From NCBI GenBank assembly GCA_021323945.1, contig JAJPKA010000017.1:157990-221989 (forward strand): 64,000 nucleotides of DNA, written 5' to 3'. Position 1 is the stretch's first letter. The number at the start of each line of letters is the position of its first letter. Source of the stretch: Pseudomonadota bacterium (GTDB taxonomy: Bacteria; Desulfobacterota; Binatia; Binatales; Binataceae). This document shows positions 54,702-64,000 of this stretch, one piece after another. Made by a program: the position numbers and the translations under genes. The notes under the pieces were generated by a model. The model searched no databases and was not told where the DNA came from. It saw only the letters and a list, made by a program, of their open reading frames with translations.

Positions 54702-55442
54702 TCATGTCAGCTGACTTGCTGCCGCCCTATCAATCAGCCATACGATCTGGCCGTTGCGCGGTTTCACGAGTTGAGCTGGGTATCGCTCAGGATCCGATGG
54801 GCCTTGCAGCACCTGCTTCACGGCTTCCGCTTTTTTTTCACCGCTTACCATGAACATGATGCGATCGGCATTGTTGATTACGGGCAAGGTAAGCGAGACC
54901 CGTTTGCTGGGAGTTGCCTCAACGTCCACTGCAACCACCAGACGCGTTTTCTCCCGCAAAGCTGGGTCGTGCGGGAACAGCGACGCGATGTGAGCGTTTT
55001 CACCTAATCCCAACAGCAGCAAATTGAATGACGGTAAATCACTGGAGTCGGTCAGTCCGAACGACCGTCTCAATTCATTCTCGTACTCAGAGGCGGCCTT
55101 GGCTGGGTTGTCCTCGCCGTGAATGCGGTGAATTTGCTCGGGTCGCAGGGGCAGCTTGGAGAGCATGGTACGGTAGGCCATCCCGTAGTTGCTGGCAGGA
55201 TCGTCGGGTGGCACGCATCGCTCATCTCCCCAGAAGAACTGTACCTCTTTCCAGTCGACACTAAGTTGGAACCGACTCGCCATCAATTCGTACGCTGCAG
55301 TGGGTGTGGTCCCACCCGTCAGGCACAGTGTGAACTCGCCATTGGTACAGATTGCCTCTCCGGCAAGGTGAACAATCTCCTCAGCGGCGCGCACACAAAG
55401 CGCTTGCGCGTCATCCAAGACCACTAGCTGTGCTTGATTCAT
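54702..55442 (-). CDS. pgl: 6-phosphogluconolactonase
   Basis: Hydrolyses 6-phosphogluconolactone in the oxidative pentose phosphate pathway, 246 residues. Blocks LTGGTTP, FFWGDERCVPPDDPASN and GLGENAHIASLFP identify the family. In the last block the usual Asp-Gly before the catalytic His151 reads Asn149-Ala150. It follows tal-pgi by 112 bases and ends a sugar-phosphate group with tkt. zwf and gnd are not in the window. Confidence 0.94.
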   Translation of the reverse strand: MNQAQLVVLDDAQALCVRAAEEIVHLAGEAICTNGEFTLCLTGGTTPTAAYELMASRFQLSVDWKEVQFFWGDERCVPPDDPASNYGMAYRTMLSKLPLRPEQIHRIHGEDNPAKAASEYENELRRSFGLTDSSDLPSFNLLLLGLGENAHIASLFPHDPALREKTRLVVAVDVEATPSKRVSLTLPVINNADRIMFMVSGEKKAEAVKQVLQGPSDPERYPAQLVKPRNGQIVWLIDRAAASQLT

Positions 55443-55554
55443 GTTTCAGGTCGGTTTGGAACCGTCCCGCGTCGCCATCCGAAGGAAGATAGTGCGGGTA
55501 GGGCCAAATTTGATTCATTCCGGGCACTTGCTGCTTCGGCTGAGGCCAGTTGTG

Positions 55555-58404
55555 TTATTGTCCTACAGCTTCCGCCAACGCCTGTCTCAGCACGCCAATC
55601 GCAGTGTCGGTATCGCCGTGCAAATGGACGCGAATCAATCGCCGGTGATGATTTTCAAGTGACTGGTAGTCACCAAGGTACTGAGCCTGGTTCAACGTGG
55701 CAAAGCCGTAAGACGCGCCAGGAATTGCGGGATCTTCGTCGTGGTCCTGCGTAATCTGCAGAAACAGACCCTTGTTCGGGCCTCCTTTGTGTAACTGGCC
55801 GGTCGAGTGGAGGAAACGAGGACCGTAACCAAATGTGGTTGCGAGCTTTAAATGGTCGCGAACCGCGATCCGCATACGGGCTACCTCGCGTTCGACGGTC
55901 GCATCCCGGGCCGTGTAAGCCATAATGGCGAAATAGTCGCCAGCCCGGGCCAAGTGGAAAAAGCCGCGCAGCAAAGCGTCGAAGTCGGAGCTATTGCCAG
56001 CGGCATTTCTTACTGACTCAGGACAGTACAACGAGAGGATGCCGTGCTCGGCGGTGGGTGCTGGGTGTGGTAGTCGGTGGTTTTTTTCGAACTCCCTTAA
56101 CGCCCGGCCGGTGTTATCCTTACTTTCCTGGACGTTGGGCTGATCAAATGGGTTAATACCTAACGCCGCTCCGACGGTCGCGGTCGCAATCTCCCAGCGC
56201 ATAAACTCGTCGCCCAAGTCGATCAGATCTGCGAGCGAGATTCGGATGACCGGGGCTCCTGCATGCTCTAGTGCCTCGACCGCGCTATCCTGCACCGGAT
56301 CCGGGCAGGTACTGAGTCTCAGGTACACAAAGACTCGGTCGCTGCTATAATTCTCCGGGCGGCCAACCGGTTCGTCGCAGATCGGAATCAGTCCTTTGTC
56401 TTCTTTGCCGGTGCTCTCGGCAATTAGTTGCTCCAGCCATGACCCGAGGCTGGCAATACGGGGTGAGACGATGAAGGTCACCTTGTCATGGCCGGCCCGA
56501 TACAAGACGCCGAGCGCAGCCCCCAGACTGACGGCGGCATTAGCTGCGGCCCGAATGCATCCGGCGGAACTGTGCTGCATTCGAATTGCGCAATCGAGCA
56601 ATCGGCCGATATCCACGCCGATCAATGCGCCTGGGACAAGTCCAAAGTACGACAATGCAGAATAGCGACCGCCGATGTCGTGCGGGTTAACAAAAATGCG
56701 GCGGAAATTCTGTTCTTTGGCGAGTTTTTCAAGCTCCGTCCCCTGGTCAGTTATGGCCACAAAGCTGCGACCTGCGAGGCTTCCTTGTCGCTCTTTCACC
56801 CGTTCGAAAAAATAGGCGCAATGAGAGAGGGTTTCGACCGTACCTCCGGATTTGCTCGAAACAATGAAGAGCGTCCGTCCAAGATCGATTTTCTTTTCTA
56901 ACGCGCGCAAGTCAGCCGGTACAGTAGAGTCGAGGACGTGCAGCCGCGGGTACCCGGCTTGGCTGTAGAAGGTGCGCGCCAACACTTCAGGACAAAGGCT
57001 CGACCCGCCCATCCCGAGCAAAACCACATCCATGAAGCGCCGCCGGATCTCGTCTGCGAATTCGCGCAGCGCGGCGACCTGTTCAGTCATCACTTCGGGA
57101 ATTGTGAGCCAACCCAGTGCATTACGGATAATGGCCTGATGCTCTGGCTCCTTCTTCCACAGTGTGGGGTCCTTACGCCATAGACGCGCTGCGAATTGTT
57201 GGTCATCGAGCTGCTGCCAGGCTTCGCGCATCTGCTGTTCATAAGTGGCCGCCTTGATCATCATCCGGTCAGAAGAACCCGCAATCAGCGCGGCACGGCG
57301 GCCTTCGATCGTTTTAAGTAGGTCGGCAAAAGACTTGTCAAACAACTCGACTCCTTCTTGTTGCAAGGTTTCACCAACTTCGATCAAATCAATCCCTGCC
57401 TGCTTGAGCCGCTCCAGCGTCTCCGCGGCTTCGCTCAGCCCTTGTTCGAGCGTAGGCCGAGGCTGACCATGGTCGCGAAAGGCGTCCATCGTTGTCGGCG
57501 GCATTGTGTTAATGGTGTCCGGGCCGATGAGTTCTTCAACGTACTTGATATCGCTATATGCCGGATTCTTGGTGCCAGTGGATGCCCACAAAGGGCGCTG
57601 AACGCGAGCCCCTTTTGCCTTTAGTCGCAGGAACCGATCACTGCCGAAGATCTGGCGAAATCTTTGATAGATGAGCTTGGCATTGGCGACAGCTGCCGTT
57701 CCGCGCAGGGCCGCCAAGGCCTCATCCGGAGCCGTTTGGAGTTTTTCCTCAAGCCGTTTGTCAACGAGGGTATCGACCCGACTCACGAAGATGCTGGCAA
57801 CAGAGGCGACCCGCCCCAGCGGGAGACCTGCAGTCGCGCGACTCTCCAAGCCGCGGATGTACGCCTCGGCGACTGCCTCATAATGCTTGAGCGAGAACAT
57901 AAGCGTGACATTGATGTTGCGACCTTCGCTGATTAGCTGTTCGATTGCCGGCAATCCGGCTGGCGTCGCTGGCACCTTTACCATCAGATTCGGGCGGTCG
58001 ATCAGCTCAAAGTAGCGCCGCGCGGCAGTGAGAGTTCCGTCAGTATCGTTGGCTAGACGTGGTGAGACCTCGTAGCTGACGTAGCCATGAAGGCCATCAC
58101 TTTGGTCATAGAGCGGCCTGAGTGCATCAGCGGCCCTTCGAATATCTTCAATCGTGAGCGACTCGTAGAGTTCCTCGACGCTCTTTTGGGACCGCGCTAA
58201 TTCGCTCAATTGCTCGTCGTAATCATCGGAGCCGCCGATCGCTTTTTCGAAAATCGTCGGATTCGAGGTCATACCTTTCAAGCCATCTTCTTCGATGAGG
58301 CGGCGAAATTCAGAAGAGGCAAGGAGATGGCGCCGTATATAGTCAAGCCAGATACTCTGGCCAAAGTTCTCCAGTTGGCGAAGGGGATTATTCGACGTAG
58401 TCAT
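55555..58404 (-). CDS. Bifunctional transaldolase / glucose-6-phosphate isomerase
   Basis: One 949-residue protein joins two sugar-phosphate enzymes. Residues 1-370 are transaldolase (NPLRQLENFGQSIWLDYIRR, catalytic Lys in MVKVPAT, then NINVTLMFSL). Residues about 395-949 are glucose-6-phosphate isomerase (LLGMGGSSLCPE, VSSKSGGTVET, HDIGGRYSALSYFGLVP). I start at the ATG at 58404; a TTG three codons earlier is possible. The fusion is known in several bacterial phyla. Together with tkt and pgl it links hexose- and pentose-phosphate pools. Confidence 0.96.
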   Translation of the reverse strand: MTTSNNPLRQLENFGQSIWLDYIRRHLLASSEFRRLIEEDGLKGMTSNPTIFEKAIGGSDDYDEQLSELARSQKSVEELYESLTIEDIRRAADALRPLYDQSDGLHGYVSYEVSPRLANDTDGTLTAARRYFELIDRPNLMVKVPATPAGLPAIEQLISEGRNINVTLMFSLKHYEAVAEAYIRGLESRATAGLPLGRVASVASIFVSRVDTLVDKRLEEKLQTAPDEALAALRGTAAVANAKLIYQRFRQIFGSDRFLRLKAKGARVQRPLWASTGTKNPAYSDIKYVEELIGPDTINTMPPTTMDAFRDHGQPRPTLEQGLSEAAETLERLKQAGIDLIEVGETLQQEGVELFDKSFADLLKTIEGRRAALIAGSSDRMMIKAATYEQQMREAWQQLDDQQFAARLWRKDPTLWKKEPEHQAIIRNALGWLTIPEVMTEQVAALREFADEIRRRFMDVVLLGMGGSSLCPEVLARTFYSQAGYPRLHVLDSTVPADLRALEKKIDLGRTLFIVSSKSGGTVETLSHCAYFFERVKERQGSLAGRSFVAITDQGTELEKLAKEQNFRRIFVNPHDIGGRYSALSYFGLVPGALIGVDIGRLLDCAIRMQHSSAGCIRAAANAAVSLGAALGVLYRAGHDKVTFIVSPRIASLGSWLEQLIAESTGKEDKGLIPICDEPVGRPENYSSDRVFVYLRLSTCPDPVQDSAVEALEHAGAPVIRISLADLIDLGDEFMRWEIATATVGAALGINPFDQPNVQESKDNTGRALREFEKNHRLPHPAPTAEHGILSLYCPESVRNAAGNSSDFDALLRGFFHLARAGDYFAIMAYTARDATVEREVARMRIAVRDHLKLATTFGYGPRFLHSTGQLHKGGPNKGLFLQITQDHDEDPAIPGASYGFATLNQAQYLGDYQSLENHHRRLIRVHLHGDTDTAIGVLRQALAEAVGQ

Positions 58405-58554
58405 CTTGGTCAATCTCCAGTCGATCGATGTCTACTATCAGCTATGCCGAGCATGGTTGTTCCGGAGGAGCTAACCGTCCCGCTAGCGGTCTATCGAAAG
58501 TGACTCATCCTTCACCATCAACGCGACCCTCATGCCAGTTGGGAGGATGCCAGC

Positions 58555-60585
58555 TTAACGAGCCAATAGCTGCAGTGCGCGCTCGACCACATGGTCAACA
58601 GTAAAATTGAAGTATTTGAGCACCTCCGTGTACGGACCCGACATCCCGAACCGGTCAAGCCCCACAATATCGCCATCCAATCCCACCCATCGATACCACG
58701 ACAAGGTTGCTCCAGCTTCGATCGCCAGGCGGCGCCGGTTGGAGGGCGGAAGCACAGAATCGCGATAGCTGGCGTCCTGCTGCTCGAATAACTCAAAGCT
58801 GGGCATGCTGACGACTCGGACGGCGAAACCACGCTTTTCCAGCTCGGGCTTGGCACCAACTGCAAGTTGAACCTCCGAACCGGTTGCAATGAGAATTATA
58901 TCGGGTGGACGCCCGGCTGTTTCTGTCAGTACATAGGCGCCTCGTGCCAGCCCGCTTGCTGGCGCTACTTGCGTGCGATCGAAGGTAGGCAATTTCTGGC
59001 GCGATAACGCGAGCATTACAGGGCCTGCTTTGTGGGTCATTGCCACGCGCCACGCTTCCACGGCTTCGTTAGCGTCGGCCGGTCGAATCAGCGTCAAATC
59101 CGGGATAGCGCGTAGAGCCGTGAGGTGTTCGATCGGTTGGTGGGTGGGCCCATCTTCGCCCAGACCGATGGAGTCATGGGTGAAGACATAAATAACGTGG
59201 AGCTTCATGATCGCCGCCAGGCGAATCGAAGCGCGGCAGTAATCGGTAAAGACCAGGAAGCTCGAGCCAATCGGTATCAGCCCGGTCAGGGCGATACCAT
59301 TGAGAATCGCGCACATTCCGTGTTCGCGAATGCCGAAATGCAGATTGCGCCCGGCGTAATTGTCGCGCGCGAAATCTCCGCCATCCGTGATATCTGTAAA
59401 GGTGGATTCATTCAGATCCGCTGCGCCCCCAAACAGGGCCCAAACGCGCCGCGCGATTGCTTGTTCGGCGCGCGAGGCGGATTCGCGCGTGGCGAGTGAA
59501 TCACGAGCGGTAAATTGCGGCAAATCCTGGTCCCATCCCGCGGGTAAGTCACCGGCCAGCAGAGCGCGAAATTCAGCGGCCATTTGCGGATTTTCTCGCG
59601 CGTAAGCGTCGAACCTGCGGTTCCAGTCCTTCTCGTATTCAGCTCCGCGCTCGACACAGCGGCGAAACTCCGTGAGCGCTTGCTCCGGGACGTAAAACTC
59701 GGGTTCGGTCGGCCAACCATAGAATTGTTTGGTTAGTTTCACCTCCTCGGCACCGAGCGCTTTACCGTGCGCTTCCGCAGTGTCTTGCTTATGTGGGCTT
59801 CCGTATCCAATATGGCTTCGCACTCGAATCAATGAAGGACGATCGGTTACTGCAATTGCCTTTTCGACTGCGCGCGAAATACTGTCAAGGTCATTCGCGT
59901 CTTCTACCGCCTGAGTGTGCCAGCCGTATGCCTCGAAGCGTTTGCAGACGTCCTCGGTTGAGAATGAGAGGTCGGTACTACCATCGATTGTGATGTGATT
60001 GTCATCGTATAAGTAGATAAGATTACCGAGACCCAGATGACCGGCGATCGAGGCTGCCTCGCTCGCCACACCTTCCATCAGATCGCCATCGCTGACAATG
60101 GCAAAGACACGCGGCTCGAATAGTGTGGTGTCGCCACGCGCAAAGCGGGCGCTGATATGCTTCAAGGCAATCGCCATGCCTACGCCGTTGCCAAAGCCTT
60201 GACCCAGCGGCCCAGTAGTCGTTTCCACTCCCGGAGTTAGATAGTTCTCGGGATGTCCCGGTGTCTTGCTGCCGACTTGACGAAAACGCTTGATGTCATC
60301 GAGACTCAGGTCGTAACCGCTAAGATAGAGGACTGCATAAAGCAGCATCGATCCGTGACCGGCAGACAGCACGAACCGGTCACGCCCGTACCACTGCGGA
60401 TTACGCGGGTTATGGCGCAGGAAGCGAGTGAACAGCAGATAGGCCACCGGTGCCATGCCCATCGGCATTCCGGGATGGCCAGAATTTGCTTTCTGGACCG
60501 CATCCATAGCTAGCACGCGAATGGAATTAATGCACAGTTGATCGAGCGTAAGACGTGAGAGCTGATTCTCGGGTGCGAGCGCCAC
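58555..60585 (-). CDS. tkt: Transketolase
   Basis: Thiamine-diphosphate transketolase of 676 residues, the usual length. It has [34 protein letters not shown], the ThDP motif [13 protein letters not shown] ending in DDNH, and FREHGM-like [10 protein letters not shown]. The start is GTG at 60583-60585 with AAGGA at good spacing. It opens the minus-strand tkt, tal-pgi, pgl group, separated by gaps of 150 and 112 bases. Confidence 0.97.
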   Translation of the reverse strand: MALAPENQLSRLTLDQLCINSIRVLAMDAVQKANSGHPGMPMGMAPVAYLLFTRFLRHNPRNPQWYGRDRFVLSAGHGSMLLYAVLYLSGYDLSLDDIKRFRQVGSKTPGHPENYLTPGVETTTGPLGQGFGNGVGMAIALKHISARFARGDTTLFEPRVFAIVSDGDLMEGVASEAASIAGHLGLGNLIYLYDDNHITIDGSTDLSFSTEDVCKRFEAYGWHTQAVEDANDLDSISRAVEKAIAVTDRPSLIRVRSHIGYGSPHKQDTAEAHGKALGAEEVKLTKQFYGWPTEPEFYVPEQALTEFRRCVERGAEYEKDWNRRFDAYARENPQMAAEFRALLAGDLPAGWDQDLPQFTARDSLATRESASRAEQAIARRVWALFGGAADLNESTFTDITDGGDFARDNYAGRNLHFGIREHGMCAILNGIALTGLIPIGSSFLVFTDYCRASIRLAAIMKLHVIYVFTHDSIGLGEDGPTHQPIEHLTALRAIPDLTLIRPADANEAVEAWRVAMTHKAGPVMLALSRQKLPTFDRTQVAPASGLARGAYVLTETAGRPPDIILIATGSEVQLAVGAKPELEKRGFAVRVVSMPSFELFEQQDASYRDSVLPPSNRRRLAIEAGATLSWYRWVGLDGDIVGLDRFGMSGPYTEVLKYFNFTVDHVVERALQLLAR

Positions 60586-60776
60586 GATAGCTTGTCCTTC
60601 GGCTAATCTTAAGGCGATAGGTTCCTACTTCGTCGACAGGCGCAGGGCCGTCGCGAACTTGTGTTTTGTTGCGGGTCGTAAGGGGTCCGGCACACTACGA
60701 CTGGGCCTTGGTCTCGGATTTCGCACTACACCAACCACGCGGGCGTTGTGTTTGGTTGCCGCCTCCTCCCCTCAAG

Positions 60777-61145
60777 TTACCAGTCGCTGTTTGGCTCGTC
60801 GGATGGGTCGCCTGCCTTATGCCGCATGGTATTGATTGCACTCTTTGCGGCAGACTTGTCGCCGAGCCGCAACGCCGTCGTGAAGCGGTCACTCAGCGAC
60901 TTCATCAGGGCCGCTTCCATCGGATCGAGGGTGCCGGCCAAAGACGCCAGTCGGTCCATTGCAGCGCGAATGGTCTCGAGCGCTCCGGGCGTGTCACCGC
61001 TGCTTTTCCGACCCGCCGCTTCCACCAGCCGCGTTCTAATTTCCGCGATTGCGGGACGCGCGCACGGCCCGACCGTGACTTCGAGTTCAGCGAGACTCTC
61101 ACTGAGCCTCAGCAAGGAATCAACGCTGCCGGAATCCGTCACCAC
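60777..61145 (-). CDS. Small helical protein of unknown function
   Basis: A 122-residue protein, not recognised. It is predicted helical, with an Ala/Leu/Arg pattern (LLRLSESLAELEV, ALETIRAAMDRLASLAG, LMKSLSDRFTTALRLGDKSAAKSAIN) and a polar, acidic end. The layout resembles small tetratricopeptide-like or helical-bundle proteins, but no repeat is clear. The start is GTG at 61145. It lies 191 bases before tkt on the same strand, so it may precede the sugar-phosphate group in one transcript. Confidence 0.6.
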   Translation of the reverse strand: MVTDSGSVDSLLRLSESLAELEVTVGPCARPAIAEIRTRLVEAAGRKSSGDTPGALETIRAAMDRLASLAGTLDPMEAALMKSLSDRFTTALRLGDKSAAKSAINTMRHKAGDPSDEPNSDW

Positions 61146-61555
61146 TTTAAGATTCTTTCATCTAACTGCGCGCTTAAGCAAGTCGCGACGCGGCGCCACG
61201 CGCGAGGCCGGCCGATGATGATCCATATTCCTTACCTGAAAGATGCGATTGCGACAGGGCGATCGGCCTCAGTTCGTGGCTGGGAAGTTTAAAGACTAAA
61301 ATTGCTGTGCTCTCACTAACTACGATTATTCCGGCGAATATCAAGAGGGGCTGGCGGTAGCTGACATGCACATAAGTGAATGGTCAAAGCTACACGTAGC
61401 GCCAGGCCAGAAAAAACGCCGGGCTAAGCTCAAGGCTGGTGATTGGCGAGGATTCACGACTTCTTTGCATCGAGCCGCTCTCCAGGCGGGGTCCGATTCG
61501 GGCATCTGGATCTCCCCTAATGAGCCAGCGGAGCCTCGGCGTGAACCCGTGATTG
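61146..61555. other. Intergenic, no supported gene
   Basis: Lies between the DUF523-DUF1722 gene and the small helical protein. An 86-codon plus-strand frame (61366-61626) is basic and Pro-rich and runs into the opposite-strand gene; I do not call it. No hairpin with a T-run stands out. Confidence 0.5.
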
Positions 61556-62554
61556 CTAGACGTGATTGCGCAGCATCAGCTCCTTTGGATGCGGCGCCAA
61601 GTAAACCTGATCCTGCAAGTAAGTGATGTTGAACTTTGTGACGTAGTGGCGAATGAGCGTGATAGGGACGATTAGGGGCACGAGGCCGGCCCGAAAATCA
61701 GCTATCACTCCCTGGAGCTCGGCGCGTTCGGCCGGGTCGAGGCGGTCCTTGAAATAGCCCGCTATGTGTTGCAGCACATTAACGTTGCGCTGCGGTGTCG
61801 TAACAACGCGCAACGCGTCCATGAATTGAGCCTCGTAGCGCCGGGCGAGCTCGGCTTGGCCGAGGTGGCGAGCGTTGGCGACGAGCCGACCCAGACGCTG
61901 ACACGCGGCGTTGGAATGGGCTAGAAGTTGCAGTTTATGCCTGCTGTGAAAGGCGACGAGCTGGCCGATGTTCCATCGGTTATCGAACAGACGCCGCAGC
62001 TCGTGATAGGCGAAAACGCGTTCGATGAAATTCTCCCGCAAGTGCGGATCGGTCAGCCGTCCCTCTTCCTCAACCGGGAGGCTGGGATAGGCACTGATTA
62101 GAGCATCGGCAAACAAGCCGCGGCCGCTGCGGCGCGGCGTCATGTTCTTGCCATAGAGGCGCACGCGCTCCATCCCGCAGCTTGGTGAGTCTTTCTTGAG
62201 CACGTAGCCGGAGAGATTCATCCCCGCGATCCAACGCATCTTGCGCTGCGCCCATTCGCGCATCGTGTGAGTGTGGTCGGCACCACCGGCTTGTCCGGCA
62301 CGACCCTGCGGTGCTTCGACGAGCCGGACTTCGCCGTCCGCTTCGACCAGGCGCAGCGTCGGGCGTGGGATCCCGAGCCCGATCTCGACTTCGGGGCAAA
62401 TGGGCACCCAGGTAACGAACCGGCTTAGCGTGTTGGTAAGGAAATCGTTTTTCTTGTGGCCGCCATCGTAGCGCACCTTGCTGCCGAGCAGACAGGCGGA
62501 GACGCCAATGCGCACTTCGTCGTGGTCCGCTCGCGACAAAGTATCCCGTTCCAT
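61556..62554 (-). CDS. DUF523 - DUF1722 protein (YbgA type)
   Basis: Two-domain protein of 332 residues. The N-terminal DUF523 part (about 12-160) has the Cys-containing block SACLLGSKVRYDGGHK, PICPEVEIGLGIPR, and KKDSPSCG. The C-terminal DUF1722/YbgA part (about 190-310) contains FHSRHKLQLLAHS. The function of the family is not settled; the conserved cysteines suggest metal or redox chemistry. The gene stands alone, heading away from fabF. Confidence 0.92.
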   Translation of the reverse strand: MERDTLSRADHDEVRIGVSACLLGSKVRYDGGHKKNDFLTNTLSRFVTWVPICPEVEIGLGIPRPTLRLVEADGEVRLVEAPQGRAGQAGGADHTHTMREWAQRKMRWIAGMNLSGYVLKKDSPSCGMERVRLYGKNMTPRRSGRGLFADALISAYPSLPVEEEGRLTDPHLRENFIERVFAYHELRRLFDNRWNIGQLVAFHSRHKLQLLAHSNAACQRLGRLVANARHLGQAELARRYEAQFMDALRVVTTPQRNVNVLQHIAGYFKDRLDPAERAELQGVIADFRAGLVPLIVPITLIRHYVTKFNITYLQDQVYLAPHPKELMLRNHV

Positions 62555-62938
62555 CTTGTAAAAATGTACTTTTTTATTCCGCTGTTTGCAGCAGAATCAC
62601 GACAAAGAGGACACAGGCGCTGGTCGCTGAGACCTTCGTAGAGTATAAATTCGCAGGTCTGAACACGTACCGCAGCTGTGGTCGGCTGCTCCTTGAGCGG
62701 CGCGACCCAAAAGACGGCGTCAGGGAAGGACAGCTGGCGCCTTGGATGCGGCGATCGCGTCTGTCCTGTTTTGCCGGCGTTAGTCCATCAAGACGGCTCT
62801 CAAGCTGTTTGGGTTATTGACGAGCCCAGTTAAGCAAGAAAAATAAGACCGCTTAGGACAGGTAGGCGATGTTTTTGCCGCTTTTATTCTGATAATTAAG
62901 AACCATACACAGAGTTACGGAGGACTGCGGTTTCCGCG
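62555..62938. other. fabF upstream region, no gene
   Basis: No supported gene. GATAAT (62891-62896) in an AT-rich patch is a possible -10 box for fabF, but no convincing -35 lies at the right distance. GGAGG (62920-62924) is a ribosome site, set somewhat far (14 bases) from the ATG. Confidence 0.45.
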
Positions 62939-64000
62939 ATGAGACGCAACGTTGATCGGCGAGTTGTGGTTACCGGTCTGGGCTTGGTTACCCCGCTTGG
63001 AACCGGCGTGGAAAAGAACTGGGAAGCGCTGATGGCGGGTCGTTCGGGGATCGGCATGATTACTCGCTTCGAAGCATCGGACTACCCGACGCGGATCGCA
63101 GGTGAGGTTCGAGACTTTAATCCGCTCGACTTCATTGAAAAAAAAGACATTCGCAAAATGGATTTGTTTATCCAGTATGCGGTCGCCTGCGCCGAGCAGG
63201 CTATGCAGCAATCAGGGCTGAAGATTGATGAATCTAACGCCGATCGGGTTGGGGTTTTAATTGGTAATGGCATCGGTGGGCTCTGCACAATCGAGGAAAA
63301 TCACCTGATTTTCCTTCAGACTCGGCTCAAGCGGATTACTCCTTTTTTTATCCCGAAGCTCATCGGTAATCTCGCTTCGGGGCAAATCTCCATCCGCTTT
63401 GGCGCACGCGGCGAGAACATTGTGACCACCAGCGCTTGTGCCTCAGGTAGCCACGCTATCGGCGAAGCTTATCGCATGATTCGCCATGGCTATCTCGACG
63501 CGGCGATTACAGGCGGTACGGAAGCCGCACTCACCTCACTCGGCTTGGGTGGCTTTATTGTGATGAAGGCACTCTCCCAGCGGAATGATGATCCTACCGC
63601 CGCCAGCCGACCGTTTGACCGGGAGCGCGACGGATTCGTAATGTCGGAAGGGGCCGGCGCCCTGATCCTGGAGGAACGTGATGCGGCGATTGCGCGGGGC
63701 GCGCCGATCCTGGCTGAAATCGCGGGTTATGCATCGAACTCCGACGCTTATCACATCACCTCCCCGTCGCCCGAAGGGCAGGGGGCAGCCAAGTGCATGC
63801 GGATGTGTCTCGAAGACGGTGACATTGACCCGACCGAAGTTGATTACATCAACGCTCACGGGACCTCGACTCCTCAAGGTGATGTGGCCGAAACCCAGGC
63901 GATTAAGCACGTATTTGGCGAACATGCTGCCAAGATCGCAGTCAGTTCGACCAAGTCAATGACTGGTCACACTTTGGGGGCGGCCGGCGCGATTGAATCA
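62939..64000 (+). CDS. fabF: Beta-ketoacyl-ACP synthase II (partial, runs off the window)
   Basis: Condensing enzyme of fatty-acid elongation. The first 354 codons are present; the frame is open to the last base, so the gene continues beyond the window. Start [15 protein letters not shown] is typical. The catalytic triad is visible with a constant offset of four from E. coli FabF: Cys167 (TTSACASG), His307 ([11 protein letters not shown]) and His344 (TGHTLGAAG). KSMTGH confirms a KAS II type. The missing end should be about 60 residues. Confidence 0.96.
   Translation, partial: MRRNVDRRVVVTGLGLVTPLGTGVEKNWEALMAGRSGIGMITRFEASDYPTRIAGEVRDFNPLDFIEKKDIRKMDLFIQYAVACAEQAMQQSGLKIDESNADRVGVLIGNGIGGLCTIEENHLIFLQTRLKRITPFFIPKLIGNLASGQISIRFGARGENIVTTSACASGSHAIGEAYRMIRHGYLDAAITGGTEAALTSLGLGGFIVMKALSQRNDDPTAASRPFDRERDGFVMSEGAGALILEERDAAIARGAPILAEIAGYASNSDAYHITSPSPEGQGAAKCMRMCLEDGDIDPTEVDYINAHGTSTPQGDVAETQAIKHVFGEHAAKIAVSSTKSMTGHTLGAAGAIES

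Noticed and set aside
1-64000. CRISPR arrays, insertion sequences, prophage or phage-type genes
   Set aside because: No regularly spaced repeats, no transposase or integrase motifs and no terminal inverted repeats were seen; the gene content is housekeeping and metabolic.

Overview
This window is a dense, mostly housekeeping stretch of a bacterial chromosome. It is moderately GC-rich and holds about 57 protein genes on both strands. I see no rRNA, no tRNA, no CRISPR array, no insertion sequence and no prophage. The gene mix suggests an uncultured soil or subsurface bacterium related to the former Deltaproteobacteria, possibly Candidatus Binatota. It has zinc-type S18, a DUF2232 protein between S18 and L9, and a fused transaldolase/glucose-6-phosphate isomerase. 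It also has many CaiB/BaiF, luciferase-like, amidohydrolase, SDR and Baeyer-Villiger-type genes. The lineage is an inference; no rRNA is present to settle it.

Layout. 1-8 kb: alkyl-base DNA glycosylase, a selenocysteine-containing selD, divergent ku and ligD (non-homologous end joining), and a secreted type-B carboxylesterase. 8-15 kb: an amidohydrolase, the lysA-dapF-dapA lysine/diaminopimelate operon and a Baeyer-Villiger-type monooxygenase. 15-23 kb: replicative helicase dnaB with a cluster of DnaA-box-like sites upstream, a rhomboid protease, the E1-alpha/E1-beta/E2 genes of a 2-oxoacid dehydrogenase complex and a luciferase-like oxidoreductase. 23-31 kb: a minus-strand MFS exporter / 2-hydroxyacid dehydrogenase / double CoA-transferase group, a divergent 14-helix drug exporter with a 39-bp direct repeat between them, and a cyclase-family protein with a histone-like basic tail. 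31-35 kb: rpsF, rpsR, DUF2232, rplI, a GST and a zinc-ribbon protein. 35-45 kb: glgC, an LpxL-type acyltransferase, a CPBP protease, two SDRs, phosphomannomutase and mannose-1-phosphate guanylyltransferase (GDP-mannose supply), an aldo/keto reductase and a second amidohydrolase. 45-62 kb, almost all minus strand: pth, hisC, cutA, a TIGR04282 protein, an AsmA-like giant, typA/bipA, DUF2939, then pgl, tal-pgi and tkt (pentose phosphate pathway), a small helical protein and a DUF523-DUF1722 protein. The window ends inside fabF.

The strongest unusual signal is selD. Its annotatable open frame starts too late, but reading back through an in-frame TGA at 990-992 restores the complete N-terminal active-site motif with selenocysteine in place of cysteine, and a short hairpin follows at the right distance. 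Other points for a second look are the histone-like tail on the cyclase protein, the DnaA-box cluster, the 39-bp repeat pair and a 26-bp palindrome before glgC. I found no cluster that looks like a wholly new multi-gene system.
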